In this document: positions 49,243-56,998 of the stretch, in pieces
Layout of the letters: each line of letters opens with the position of its first letter
Numbering within the stretch: the stretch's first letter is position 1
Assembly (NCBI RefSeq): GCF_014283215.1
Contig: NZ_JACOMF010000026.1
Coordinates: forward strand, 1-64,000
Origin: Siccirubricoccus deserti
GTDB taxonomy: Bacteria > Pseudomonadota > Alphaproteobacteria > Acetobacterales > Acetobacteraceae
Direction of reading: 5' to 3'
DNA length: 64,000 nt
The notes under the pieces: generated by a model
What the model saw: only the letters and a program-made list of their open reading frames with translations
Database searches by the model: none
What the model was told of the DNA's origin: nothing
Translations under genes and position numbers: made by a program

Positions 49243-49983
49243 ATGATCGAGACCACCTTGGACATCGCCACCGCCGATGGCGCGATGGAGAGCTTCATCT
49301 GCCGGCCGGAACGCGGCGGCCCCTTCCCCGCCGTGCTGATGCTGATGGACGCGCCCGGCATCCGCGAGGAGCTGCGCGACATGGCGCGGCGGCTGGCGAC
49401 CGTCGGCTACTACGTTGTGCTGCCCAACCTCTACTACCGCGCCGGCCGCGACAGCGTCTTCGGCCCCGGCGTGCTGACCATGGGCGACCCGGAGCGCGAC
49501 CGCATGCGCGCCATCCGCACCAAGATGACCATCCCGCCGGTGATGGAGGATGTCGGCGCCATGCTGCGCTTCCTCGACACCCAGAAGGAAGCGAAGCCCG
49601 GCCCGGTCGGCACCCATGGCTATTGCATGAGCGGCCCTTACTCCCTGGCCGCCGCGGCCCGCTACCCGGACCGCATCGCCGCCGCCGCCTCCTTCTACGG
49701 CACCTGGCTGGTCAGCGACGCGGTGGAGAGCCCGCATCTCTCGCTCGGCCGTGCCAAGGGCGAGCTCTACATCGGCTGCGCCGAGCATGACGAGCTGGCG
49801 CCGCTGCCGATGGTCGAGGAGCTGAAGGGGCTGTTCGCGGCCTCCGGCGCGGCCGGGGAGCTGGAGATCTATCCCGGCGTCCACCATGGCTTCGCCTTCC
49901 CGCAACGCTGGTGCTTCGACAAGCCGGCGGCGGAGCGGCACTGGGAGAGGCTGATCGCGCTCTATCGCCGGCGGCTCGGCTGA
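49243..49983 (+). CDS. Dienelactone hydrolase family protein
   Basis: A 246-residue alpha/beta-hydrolase. The catalytic triad is Cys128 in HGYCMSGPYS, Asp183 in CAEHDELAP and His215 in GVHHGFAFP, all in the dienelactone hydrolase arrangement. The N-terminal glutamate that activates the cysteine may be replaced, as MDAPGIREE is found instead of the usual QEIFG. GGGGAG lies ahead of the ATG. Its stop overlaps the next gene's start by one base (TGATG), linking it to a TctC receptor. The lactone substrate is unknown. Confidence 0.9.
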   Translation: MIETTLDIATADGAMESFICRPERGGPFPAVLMLMDAPGIREELRDMARRLATVGYYVVLPNLYYRAGRDSVFGPGVLTMGDPERDRMRAIRTKMTIPPVMEDVGAMLRFLDTQKEAKPGPVGTHGYCMSGPYSLAAAARYPDRIAAAASFYGTWLVSDAVESPHLSLGRAKGELYIGCAEHDELAPLPMVEELKGLFAASGAAGELEIYPGVHHGFAFPQRWCFDKPAAERHWERLIALYRRRLG

Positions 49984-50954
49984 TGCTGTCGCGCCGCAGC
50001 CTGCTGGCCGGCCTTGCGCCGCTGCCCGCCGCCCTCGCCGCACCCGCCGCCCTGGCGCAGGAGCTGCCGGCCGACCGGCCGATCCGGATCGTGGTGCCAA
50101 CCGGCGCCGGCGGCATCACCGACATCCTGGCGCGGATCGTCGCCAACCGGCTGGCGCAGCGTCTCGGCAGGCCGGTGGTGGTGGACAACCGGCCCGGCGC
50201 CAGCGGCATCATCGGCACCGAAGCGGTGGTGCGGTCGCGGCCGGATGGCACCACCCTGCTGATGGTCTATCCCAGCCATCCGGTGAATCCGGCGCTGAAG
50301 GCCCGGCTGCCCTATGACACCGAACGCGACCTGGCGCCGATCAGCACCGTCACCACCGTCGCGCTGGTGCTGCTGGTGCCGCGCGACGGGCCGGACCGCG
50401 ACGTGGCCGGGCTGATCGACCGGGCGAAGCGGGAGAAGCTGAACTACGCCTCGGTCGGCAGCGGCAGCCTGGCGCATCTGGCGGCGGCGCTGTTCTGTTC
50501 CACCGCCGGGATCGAGATGGTGCATGTGCCCTTCCGCAGCGCGCCGGAGGCGCATACCGCGCTGATGCGGGGCGAGGTCGCGATGTTCCTCGACCCGCCG
50601 ATCACCACCCTGCCGCTGCTGGCCGGCAACCAGGTGCGCGCCATCGGCGTCAGCACGCGGGAGCGGCTGGCGAGCCTGCCGGAGATCCCGACCATCGCCG
50701 AGGCCGCGCTGCCCGGCTATGCGGTGCTCGGCTGGAACGGGCTGCTGGCGCCGGCCGGCACCCCTGCCCCGATCATCACCCTGCTGAACCGGGAGGTGGT
50801 GGCAATCCTCGGCGAGCCGGAGGTGCGGGCCCAGCTCGACCGCCAGGGCACCATGCCGGCGCCCTGCACGCCGGAGGAATTCGCCACGCTGATCCGCGCC
50901 GACATCGCCAAATGGGCGCGGGTGGTGCGGGAGGCCGGAATCGAGCCGGACTGA
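49983..50954 (+). CDS. Bug/TctC-family substrate-binding protein
   Basis: A 323-residue periplasmic receptor. The signal peptide is residues 1-24 (RRSLLAGLAPLPAALAAPAALA). Motifs are RPIRIVVPTGAGGITDILA (near 31-49), VDNRPGASGIIG and HVPFRSAPEAHTALM. It differs from the trio at 23-25 kb (for instance PTGAGGITDI instead of PPGGSxDI), so it is an independent lineage. Coupled to the dienelactone hydrolase-like gene, suggesting a linked uptake and hydrolysis step. Confidence 0.93.
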   Translation: MLSRRSLLAGLAPLPAALAAPAALAQELPADRPIRIVVPTGAGGITDILARIVANRLAQRLGRPVVVDNRPGASGIIGTEAVVRSRPDGTTLLMVYPSHPVNPALKARLPYDTERDLAPISTVTTVALVLLVPRDGPDRDVAGLIDRAKREKLNYASVGSGSLAHLAAALFCSTAGIEMVHVPFRSAPEAHTALMRGEVAMFLDPPITTLPLLAGNQVRAIGVSTRERLASLPEIPTIAEAALPGYAVLGWNGLLAPAGTPAPIITLLNREVVAILGEPEVRAQLDRQGTMPAPCTPEEFATLIRADIAKWARVVREAGIEPD

Positions 50955-50976
50955 TGCCTTCCTGATCGGCGCTCCG

Positions 50977-51000
50977 GCCGGCCCGCCGCGGAGGGCCGGC
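50977..51000 (+). terminator. Terminator-like hairpin
   Basis: GCCGGCCC (50977-50984) pairs perfectly with GGGCCGGC (50993-51000) around an 8-base loop, 22 bases after the TctC stop. There is no T tract, so it may be a weak or rho-assisted terminator. Confidence 0.5.
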
Positions 51001-51041
51001 TGGATGCGGCAGGTCCCAACAGCAACGTCCAGGAGCACCCT

Positions 51042-51854
51042 ATGCCCGTCTTCACCCTGGCCGACGGCGCGACCATGCATTACCGCGACGAATGCTTCGC
51101 CGATCCCTGGGCCCGGCCGGAGGCGGCGCTGCTGCTGCACGGCAATGCCGAGAGCGGCGAGGCCTGGAATGGCTGGATGCCGACGCTCGGCCGCCGGCTA
51201 CAGGTGGTGCGGCCGGACATGCGTGGCTTCGGCCGGTCCAGCCCGATGCCACAGGACCACCCCTGGTCCTTCGATGGGCTGGTGGCGGATTTCATCGCCC
51301 TGCTGGACCATCTCGGGCTCGACCGGGTGCATCTGGTGGCGGCAAAGGTCGCCGGCCCCATCGCCATCCGGCTGGCCGCGCTGCATCCCGGACGGGTGCG
51401 GTCGCTGGTGCTGCTCGGCACGCTGGTCGCGGGGCAGACGACGCTCGGCGACCGCCATGCCTCCTGGATGGCGCATATCCGCGAGCATGGCGTCGAGAGC
51501 TGGGCGCGCTGGACCATGCGGGGACGGCTGGGTGCCGGTGCGCCGCCCGCCATGGTGGAAGGCTGGAGCCGGCTGATGGGGGCGACGCCGCTGAGCACCC
51601 AGCTCGGCTTCATTGCGCAGGTGCCGAAGCTGGATGTGCGGGGCGATCTTGCCCAGGTGGCGGCGCCGACCTTGGTGGTCACCACCGATGACAGCGGGCT
51701 GGACGGCGTCGAGACCACCCGCGCCTGGCAGAAGCACATCCCGGGGTCGGAGCTGATGGTGGTGCCGGGCGACAGCTACCATGTCGCCGCCACCCATCCG
51801 GAGCTTTGCGCCGCGGCGACCCTCGACTTCATCGCCCGGCGGGCAGCATCATAG
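51042..51854 (+). CDS. Alpha/beta-hydrolase-fold protein with lysine at the nucleophile position
   Basis: A 270-residue alpha/beta-hydrolase of the 3-oxoadipate enol-lactonase-like group. The oxyanion region is LLLHGNAESGEAWNGW (30-45), and PDMRGFGRSS (58-67) is typical. The nucleophile elbow, expected as G-H-S-x-G, reads LVAAKVAGP (98-106), placing Lys102 where the catalytic serine should be. The acid (Asp216/Asp217 in TTDDSGLDG) and the late histidine (His247 in SYHVAATHPE) seem retained. It may be a non-hydrolytic member of the fold or use another chemistry. The ATG follows CAGGAGCAC. Confidence 0.86.
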   Translation: MPVFTLADGATMHYRDECFADPWARPEAALLLHGNAESGEAWNGWMPTLGRRLQVVRPDMRGFGRSSPMPQDHPWSFDGLVADFIALLDHLGLDRVHLVAAKVAGPIAIRLAALHPGRVRSLVLLGTLVAGQTTLGDRHASWMAHIREHGVESWARWTMRGRLGAGAPPAMVEGWSRLMGATPLSTQLGFIAQVPKLDVRGDLAQVAAPTLVVTTDDSGLDGVETTRAWQKHIPGSELMVVPGDSYHVAATHPELCAAATLDFIARRAAS

Positions 51855-51913
51855 GGGCTGGCACCCGCCCCGCCGGGCGGCAACGGCCCAACCCAGGCCA
51901 GGGAGAGCCCTTC

Positions 51914-52324
51914 ATGAAGATCAAGCGCATCGAGCATGTCGCCATCGCCGTCCGCAACCTCGACGCGGTGCGCGACACTCTCGGCAAACTCGGCATCACC
52001 TGCGACCATGAGGAGACCTTGCCGGAATATGCCGTGCGCCTGGCGATGCTGCCGATCGGCGAGAGTGCGATCGAGTTGCTGGAACCGCAGAGCGATACCG
52101 GCGGCACCGCCGAATGGCTGAAGGCGAAGGGCGAGAGCATCTATCACCTCTGCCTGGAGGTGGATGACATCGATGCGGCGCTGGCGGAGCTGAAGGCGAA
52201 GCAGGTGAAGCTGCTGGATGAGGTGCCGCGCAGCGGCCATGGCGGCCACCGCATCGCCTTCATCGACCCGGCCAGCACCGCGGGCATCCTGTTCGAGCTG
52301 GTGGAGATGTCCGGCAAACACTGA
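51914..52324 (+). CDS. mce: Methylmalonyl-CoA epimerase
   Basis: A 136-residue vicinal-oxygen-chelate protein that interconverts (R)- and (S)-methylmalonyl-CoA in propionyl-CoA use. IKRIEHVAIAVRNLDAV (3-19) carries the first metal histidine; ESIYHLCLEVDDIDAAL (75-91) gives the second; and ILFELVE (near 126) the metal glutamate. AIELLEPQSDTG is typical of the epimerase branch. GGGAGAG lies upstream of the ATG. A perfect hairpin follows. The mutase genes are not in the window. Confidence 0.92.
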   Translation: MKIKRIEHVAIAVRNLDAVRDTLGKLGITCDHEETLPEYAVRLAMLPIGESAIELLEPQSDTGGTAEWLKAKGESIYHLCLEVDDIDAALAELKAKQVKLLDEVPRSGHGGHRIAFIDPASTAGILFELVEMSGKH

Positions 52325-52337
52325 CTCAAGACCAACG

Positions 52338-52363
52338 GCGGTTGATCGTGACCGATCAACCGC
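52338..52363 (+). terminator. Hairpin terminator after mce
   Basis: GCGGTTGATCG (52338-52348), loop TGAC, CGATCAACCGC (52353-52363): an 11-base perfect stem 14 bases after the mce stop, without a T tract. Confidence 0.6.
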
Positions 52364-52478
52364 TGCCTCGGCCGCCGGGCGGTTTGCTCCGCAAGCCTTG
52401 ACTACGCGTCACGCGGCATGGTGCCCGTTCGGGCGCTCGGCACGAATGGAACATTCATGCCGATGGTACCAGGCCGGT

Positions 52479-52500
52479 CCAGGGGCCGCGTGGCCCCTGG
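52479..52500 (-). terminator. Hairpin downstream of the LLM oxidoreductase gene
   Basis: CCAGGGGCC and GGCCCCTGG form a perfect 9-base stem with loop GCGT, about 40 bases past the stop of the minus-strand gene at 52538. Together with the hairpin after mce it separates two convergent genes. Confidence 0.5.
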
Positions 52501-52537
52501 CGGATGGGGCCTGGGGAGGGCAGCGACTTCTCCGGCA

Positions 52538-53422
52538 CTACCGCCCGGCGAATGGCCGGATCACCTCCTCCCCGAACCGTGCCAGCCCCTCCTCGACATT
52601 CGGCAGGAAGGCGGTGAGCGGCACCACCACCCGGCCGATGCCGCGGGCGATGCGGGCCTCGACCGCGGCGATCGCATCCTTGCCGGAGCCGGGCAGCGCC
52701 TCGGGGCAGCCGGTGATCATCTCCACCGCTGCGGGGTCGCGGCCAGCGGCCTCCGCGGCGCGGCGGGCGACGTCGAACAGCGGCGCCACATCCACCTGCG
52801 CGCCGATGGAGGGGAAGAAGCCATCACCGAGCCGCCCGGCGCGGCGCGCCGCCGCCTCGGAATGGCCGCCGACGATGATCGGCACCGTCCCCGCCACCGG
52901 CTTGGGGTAGCAGTGCACCGGCGGGAATTTGACGAATTCCCCGGCGTATTGCGCGGTGCCCGGCGCCCAGAGTGCCCGCATCGCGCCGATGTATTCGTCG
53001 GCCCGCTTGCCCCGCCGCTCGAAGGGTACGCCGAGCGCCTCGAATTCCTCGCGCAGCCAGCCGACGCCGATGCCCAGTTCCAGCCGCCCGCCGCTCATCG
53101 CATCCAGCGTCGCCACCTGCTTGGCCAGCGCCACCGGCTCGCGCTGCGGCAGGATGATGACGCCGGTCAGCAGCCTGATCCGGGCGGTGGTGGCGGCCAG
53201 GAAGGCCAGCCAGATCAAGGGATCGGGGTATGGCTCGGTGGGACCGGCCGGCATCTGGCCGGTGGCGGAGTATGGGTAGCGGGTGGTGAAATTCTCTGGC
53301 AGCACCACATGGTCGATGGCCAGCACGGTGTCGAAGCCCGCCGCCTCCGCCCATTGGCCGAGCCGCGCCGCGCCGGCGGCGTCGGGGAAGACGATGTTGC
53401 TGAGATGCAGGGCAAACTTCAC
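52538..53422 (-). CDS. LLM-class (luciferase-like) flavin-dependent oxidoreductase
   Basis: A 294-residue TIM-barrel oxidoreductase. It starts at a GTG (53422; VKFALHLSNIVFPD). Typical pieces are HVVLPENF (near 38), RIRLLTGVIILPQREPVALAKQVATLDAMSGGRLELGIGVGWLREEFEALG (near 81-131) and VGGHSEAAARRAGRLGDGFFPS (near 184). Members use F420 or FMN; Acetobacteraceae rarely make F420, so FMN is possible. The substrate is unknown. It is next to an amidohydrolase on the same strand. Confidence 0.88.
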   Translation of the reverse strand: MKFALHLSNIVFPDAAGAARLGQWAEAAGFDTVLAIDHVVLPENFTTRYPYSATGQMPAGPTEPYPDPLIWLAFLAATTARIRLLTGVIILPQREPVALAKQVATLDAMSGGRLELGIGVGWLREEFEALGVPFERRGKRADEYIGAMRALWAPGTAQYAGEFVKFPPVHCYPKPVAGTVPIIVGGHSEAAARRAGRLGDGFFPSIGAQVDVAPLFDVARRAAEAAGRDPAAVEMITGCPEALPGSGKDAIAAVEARIARGIGRVVVPLTAFLPNVEEGLARFGEEVIRPFAGR

Positions 53423-53516
53423 TGCGCGTTTCCTCCATTCCTTGTCGCCGGCCAGCCTGCGGCGGATCGGCGACAAAGGCGAGAGGGTAGCGTGGCGCCG
53501 GGCGTGTGATTCGGCG

Positions 53517-54554
53517 CTACAGCCGGTACACCCGCTGCGCCGTGCCGGCGAAGAGCGCCCGCTTCTCCTCCGCCGAGGCGCCGTGCGTCAGGTGCTTGAA
53601 GGCGTTCCAGATCCCGGCGTAGCCGATGCCCATCTTCTCGACCGGGAAATTGCTCTCGAACAGGCAGCGATCGGCGCCGAACAGCTCGATGCAGGTGATG
53701 ATGTAGGGCTCCCAATGCGCCGCCAGCTCGGCCGAGGTCGGCGGTATCGGCAGCGCCCCGTAGTCATAGGCGGCCAGCCGCATCATCATGCCGCCGAGCT
53801 TCACCACCACATTCGGGCAGCCGGCCAGCGCCGCCATGCCGGCTTTCCACCGGGCGAAGACGTCGTCCCTGCGGCCCGCGTAGGGGCCGTAGCCCAACGG
53901 GCCGCCGCAATGGCCGAGGATGAAGCTGGTCTCGGGGCAGGCCCGCACCAGTTCCAGCGCCTCGTCGAGCTGGGTGTGGAAGACCCAGAGGTCGAAGGCC
54001 AGGCCGCGCGCCGTCAGCTCCCGCAACCCGGCGCGGAACTCCGGCCGGCGCAGCAGGTGGGGCGCGTCATGGCCATTGCCGATGATCGGATCGGCATCCC
54101 AGGCGGCGGAATGCCGCACGCCGCGGAAGCGCCCACCGGCGGCGCGGATATGCGCATCCAGCACCGGCCCGGCCCGCTCGCCCAGGGTGAGATCGGCGAA
54201 GCCGACGATGCCGGCGGCGATCCGGGTGGGGCCATAGGCACCGCTGTCGCTCATCGCGGCAATGCCGGCGACGAATTCGGTCTCGCCGACCGGGCGCATC
54301 TCCTCCGGCCCGGCCGCGCGGTACATGGCGTGGCACTGGATGAAGACAGTGGCGGCGATGTTGTGGCCGGTGTTCAGGTCGGCCAGGAATTCCGGCAGCA
54401 GATAGCGCTGATCAGACCGTTCCCAGAGGTGGTGATGGGCATCGACGATCGGCAGTTCCGGCTCCAGGATCGGCTCCGGCGGGCGCTGCGCCAGCCAGGC
54501 GGGATTGGGCGGGAAGATGCGGCCGTAGCGGGTCGGTTGATCGAAGTTTCGCAT
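53517..54554 (-). CDS. Amidohydrolase family protein
   Basis: A 345-residue amidohydrolase_2-type TIM-barrel protein, related to 2-pyrone-4,6-dicarboxylate hydrolase and similar lactonases or decarboxylases. The metal motif is IVDAHHHLW (near 36-44), with a later GHCGGPLGYG segment (near 214) and CLFESNFPVEKMG (near 302) providing the catalytic Asp/Glu region. It lies about 95 bases upstream of the LLM oxidoreductase gene and could act on the same degradation route. Confidence 0.88.
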   Translation of the reverse strand: MRNFDQPTRYGRIFPPNPAWLAQRPPEPILEPELPIVDAHHHLWERSDQRYLLPEFLADLNTGHNIAATVFIQCHAMYRAAGPEEMRPVGETEFVAGIAAMSDSGAYGPTRIAAGIVGFADLTLGERAGPVLDAHIRAAGGRFRGVRHSAAWDADPIIGNGHDAPHLLRRPEFRAGLRELTARGLAFDLWVFHTQLDEALELVRACPETSFILGHCGGPLGYGPYAGRRDDVFARWKAGMAALAGCPNVVVKLGGMMMRLAAYDYGALPIPPTSAELAAHWEPYIITCIELFGADRCLFESNFPVEKMGIGYAGIWNAFKHLTHGASAEEKRALFAGTAQRVYRL

Positions 54555-55039
54555 GGCGCTTCTCCCCTATGTCGTGCGGCGTGGCTGGGCGGACTACCGC
54601 ACGGAAGGTGAAGTTCCGCAACGGGCGGCGGCGCGATCTGCGCCGGTGGCGCTCGAACCCACCGGCGCCACGATCCGGCGGCCTTCAGGCGGGGCGGCAT
54701 TGCCCTGCCATGCCGGCCAGGGTCGGCCTTCGGTCCGGGACCGTCACGCCCTTGGGCTTTTGCAGCCTGAATTGCCTTGGGCTACAGAGTGGGTCGGGCG
54801 GATGTGGCGCTGCAAGACGGGTGCTTCAGCGCAGCGGTCCACCACCACGGTGAGGATGAGTGGCCAAGCGGTTTAAGGCAGCGGTCTTGAATACTGATCG
54901 AGGTTTGACCGCCGTTGGCCATTGGGCCGAAAAGCAGGAGTGTGATTACGACGAGTTGTGGGCGGGTTCGCGAGGGCCGCGGGGTGGCGAGAAAATCACC
55001 CATGAGCCTATCATCGGCAGTTGAGCCCTGAGGCGGTAT
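54555..55039. other. Gene-free region containing a tRNA-Ser-like fragment
   Basis: About 485 bases between the amidohydrolase gene and tRNA-Ser. I see no convincing coding sequence. A tRNA-Ser-like fragment is present at 54863-54896 and listed separately. The rest shows no repeat or RNA I can name. Confidence 0.45.
54863..54896 (+). tRNA. Truncated tRNA-Ser-like fragment
   Basis: GAGTGGCCAAGCGGTTTAAG and the following GCAGCGGTCTTGAATACTG match the D-arm and anticodon arm of a bacterial tRNA-Ser, with TGA in the anticodon position of the loop. Beyond 54896 the variable arm, T arm (GGTTCGAAT) and acceptor are missing, and the sequence becomes unrelated. It is a remnant, not a functional gene, and differs from the intact copy 150 bases downstream. 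Confidence 0.55.
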
Positions 55040-55129
55040 GGAAGCGTGGCCGAGTGGTTGAAGGCTCCAGTCTTGAAAACTGGCATACGGGCAACCGTAT
55101 CGTGGGTTCGAATCCCACCGCTTCCGCCA
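55040..55129 (+). tRNA. tRNA-Ser (anticodon UGA)
   Basis: A complete class II tRNA. Acceptor GGAAGCG (55040-55046) pairs with CGCTTCC (55119-55125), then discriminator G and an encoded CCA (55127-55129). Anticodon stem CCAGT/ACTGG closes the loop CTTGAAA with TGA at 34-36. A long variable arm ATACGG-GCAA-CCGTAT confirms serine, and the T loop is GGTTCGAAT. tRNA-Ser genes are frequent integration targets, and accessory DNA follows. Confidence 0.95.
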
Positions 55130-55487
55130 GAAACTCTGGGATTCCTGCGGCTTTTCGGGCAATCCGCTCCCGCCTACCCCCGATCCTACCCCTTCCAAGC
55201 ATCGGCTCGCGCTTCGTCGAGGGTAGTCTCCAAAATAATCAGTGATGCTGCGGCGTGGCAGCTGCATGGGTGCTACCCAAGGGTGATGCGCCACCTAACG
55301 GGATCGGGGCTTTGAGGTCGTGTCGGTGCCGGTTGGAATAGAAGCCGTTGCCTGAACGTATCGGAATGAACAGCTATGGCCTGTTATTAGCTCTTGGAAG
55401 TTTGATCCGTCGCCCTTGTCGGCTAGTCGCCGCTATCACCGCCGAAGCGTATGGTTTCAACGTTGCAACCAACGGAGGATGCCTGCC
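55130..55487. other. Region after tRNA-Ser with no gene seen
   Basis: About 360 bases, moderately less GC-rich than the chromosome to the left. No coding frame has a recognisable protein. It is the first stretch of the suspected island. Confidence 0.4.
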
Positions 55488-55982
55488 ATGACCATCCTGC
55501 GGAGGCACGGAGCGGCTCTTGGCCTCGCGGCGCTCGTGACGGCGGCGGTGAGCGGGCGGGATGCACTTGCCCAGACCACCAGCACCGGCGCCGGCCCGCC
55601 GGAGGCGCGGACCCTGTTCGAGCGCTTCGTTGCGGCGCAGAACGCGCACGATGCGGCGGCGGTCGAGGCGCTGCTGTGGGACTCGCCGGACTTCCTTTGG
55701 ATCACCCGCGGCCAAGCGATCTGGGGCCGCACGGCTGCGATGGAGCGGTTCCGTGCGCTCTACACCGGCACCTGGCGGCTGGAGCCCGACATGGCGCAGT
55801 TCCGCACTATGGCGCTCGGCCCCGGGGCGGCGCAGCTCTTCGTCCCCGTGCTGTTCACCATCGGCGCTGCTGGTCAGCCCGGGCAACCGGCGCGCTTCCT
55901 GATGAACCAGACGCTCCGGCGTGAGGGCGACGGCGCCTGGCGCATGGCCAGTATCTTGCCGATCCCGCTGCCCCGGAGCTGA
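55488..55982 (+). CDS. Secreted SnoaL-like/DUF4440-type protein
   Basis: A 164-residue protein with a signal peptide (RRHGAALGLAALVTAAVSGRDALAQ) and an NTF2-like core: ARTLFERFVAAQNAHDAAAVEALLWDSPDFLWITRG (near 43-78) and the later LRREGDGAWRMASILP. This is the SnoaL/DUF4440 pattern. I prefer the ATG at 55488 because GGAGG lies eight bases upstream; the ATG at 55479 overlaps that site. The role is unknown; such domains bind small hydrophobic ligands or act as enzymes. Confidence 0.75.
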   Translation: MTILRRHGAALGLAALVTAAVSGRDALAQTTSTGAGPPEARTLFERFVAAQNAHDAAAVEALLWDSPDFLWITRGQAIWGRTAAMERFRALYTGTWRLEPDMAQFRTMALGPGAAQLFVPVLFTIGAAGQPGQPARFLMNQTLRREGDGAWRMASILPIPLPRS

Positions 55983-56021
55983 GGCCTTTCGGGATGTGAG
56001 GCCCGTCCCCAGCTCCGGGGC

Positions 56022-56802
56022 ATGGCTGACCGAGGCACGACTAGGGTCTTGACCGACGCACAATGGAAGCGGCTTTCGGCGCTGATCGAGGCGGTGCACC
56101 TGCGCGGCAAGACTGAGCACCACGACCTACGCCGCACCATCGCGGCGATCATCTGGCGTCACCGGAATGGCGCACCCTGGCGCGCCATCCCGGCCGAGCT
56201 TGGGCCGTGTTGGACGGCGGCGCAAACCTTCAACCGCTGGGGCCATCTTTGGGTGTGGGAGCGCTTGCTGGAGCTGGCGCAGAGGCGGGGGATCGCGCTC
56301 GGAATGGCCCTCTCCGACGGGACCACCATCCGGGCGCACCAGAAGACGGCGGATGGTGCCCGAAAAGGGGGACGCAAGCGGAGCGGGATGCGCGCGAGGC
56401 GCTTGGCCGCTCGCGCGGCGGCTTCGGGACCAAGGCTTGCGTGATTGCCGATGGCCGCGGCCGGGCGGTGGCATTCGCCCTCGCGCCTGGTTGGGCCCAC
56501 GAGCTGCCGATGGCACCGGCCCTGCTTGCCCGCCTGCCGACGTTCCGGGCTGGGCCGTCGGCGATCGCGGCCTCGCATCCGGCGCCTTCCGCGAGCGCAT
56601 CTGGGACATGGGTGCGCGTCCCGCGATCCCGCCCAAGCGCACCGACGCACCCGTCGCCTGCCCAGACTGGGTCAACGCCAACCGGCACCTGGTCGAGAAC
56701 CTCTGGGCACGGCTGAAGGAATGGCGTGCGGTTGCCACCCGCTACAAGCAGACCGCACTGTCCTTCCTTGGCGTGCTCTGCCTCGCAGCATCAGCGGACT
56801 GA
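56022..56802 (+). pseudogene. IS5-family transposase, frameshifted
   Basis: The protein continues through three frames. Frame 1 (from ATG 56022) gives VLTDAQWKRLSALIEAV through RRNGAPWRAIPAELGP and ALSDGTTIRAHQKTADGARKGG. A shift at AAAAGGGGG near 56363-56371 would be the usual programmed -1 shift of IS427-type elements and leads to QAERDAREALGRSRGGFGTK and ACVIADGRGRAVAFALAPG. A second shift near 56550 is needed to reach VGDRGLASGAFRERIWDMGA and the catalytic end VENLWARLKEWRAVATRYKQTA. The second shift is not normal for the family, so it is probably dead. Terminal repeats were not identified. Confidence 0.82.
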
Positions 56803-56998
56803 TCAAAGTCAGCAACCCCTACAAAATCTACCTGAAGTAGAAAATTAGGGAATTAATGCAGCTTCGATTTGAAAGCACAGAATTACGGAATCAAAAGATC
56901 GTAATTTTGTATATTGCATCGATTAACCACCACACGAAGGCGTAAACTCCCATCGTCTGCCAAATTATTCCTGGCACGACAGCGGGAGGAACCAAAAA
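56803..56998. other. AT-rich leader upstream of the VWA protein
   Basis: Close to 200 bases that are strikingly AT-rich (for instance 56820-56930) within a 70% GC genome. It holds no gene, and presumably contains the promoter of the VWA gene. Base composition suggests horizontally acquired DNA. Confidence 0.5.
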
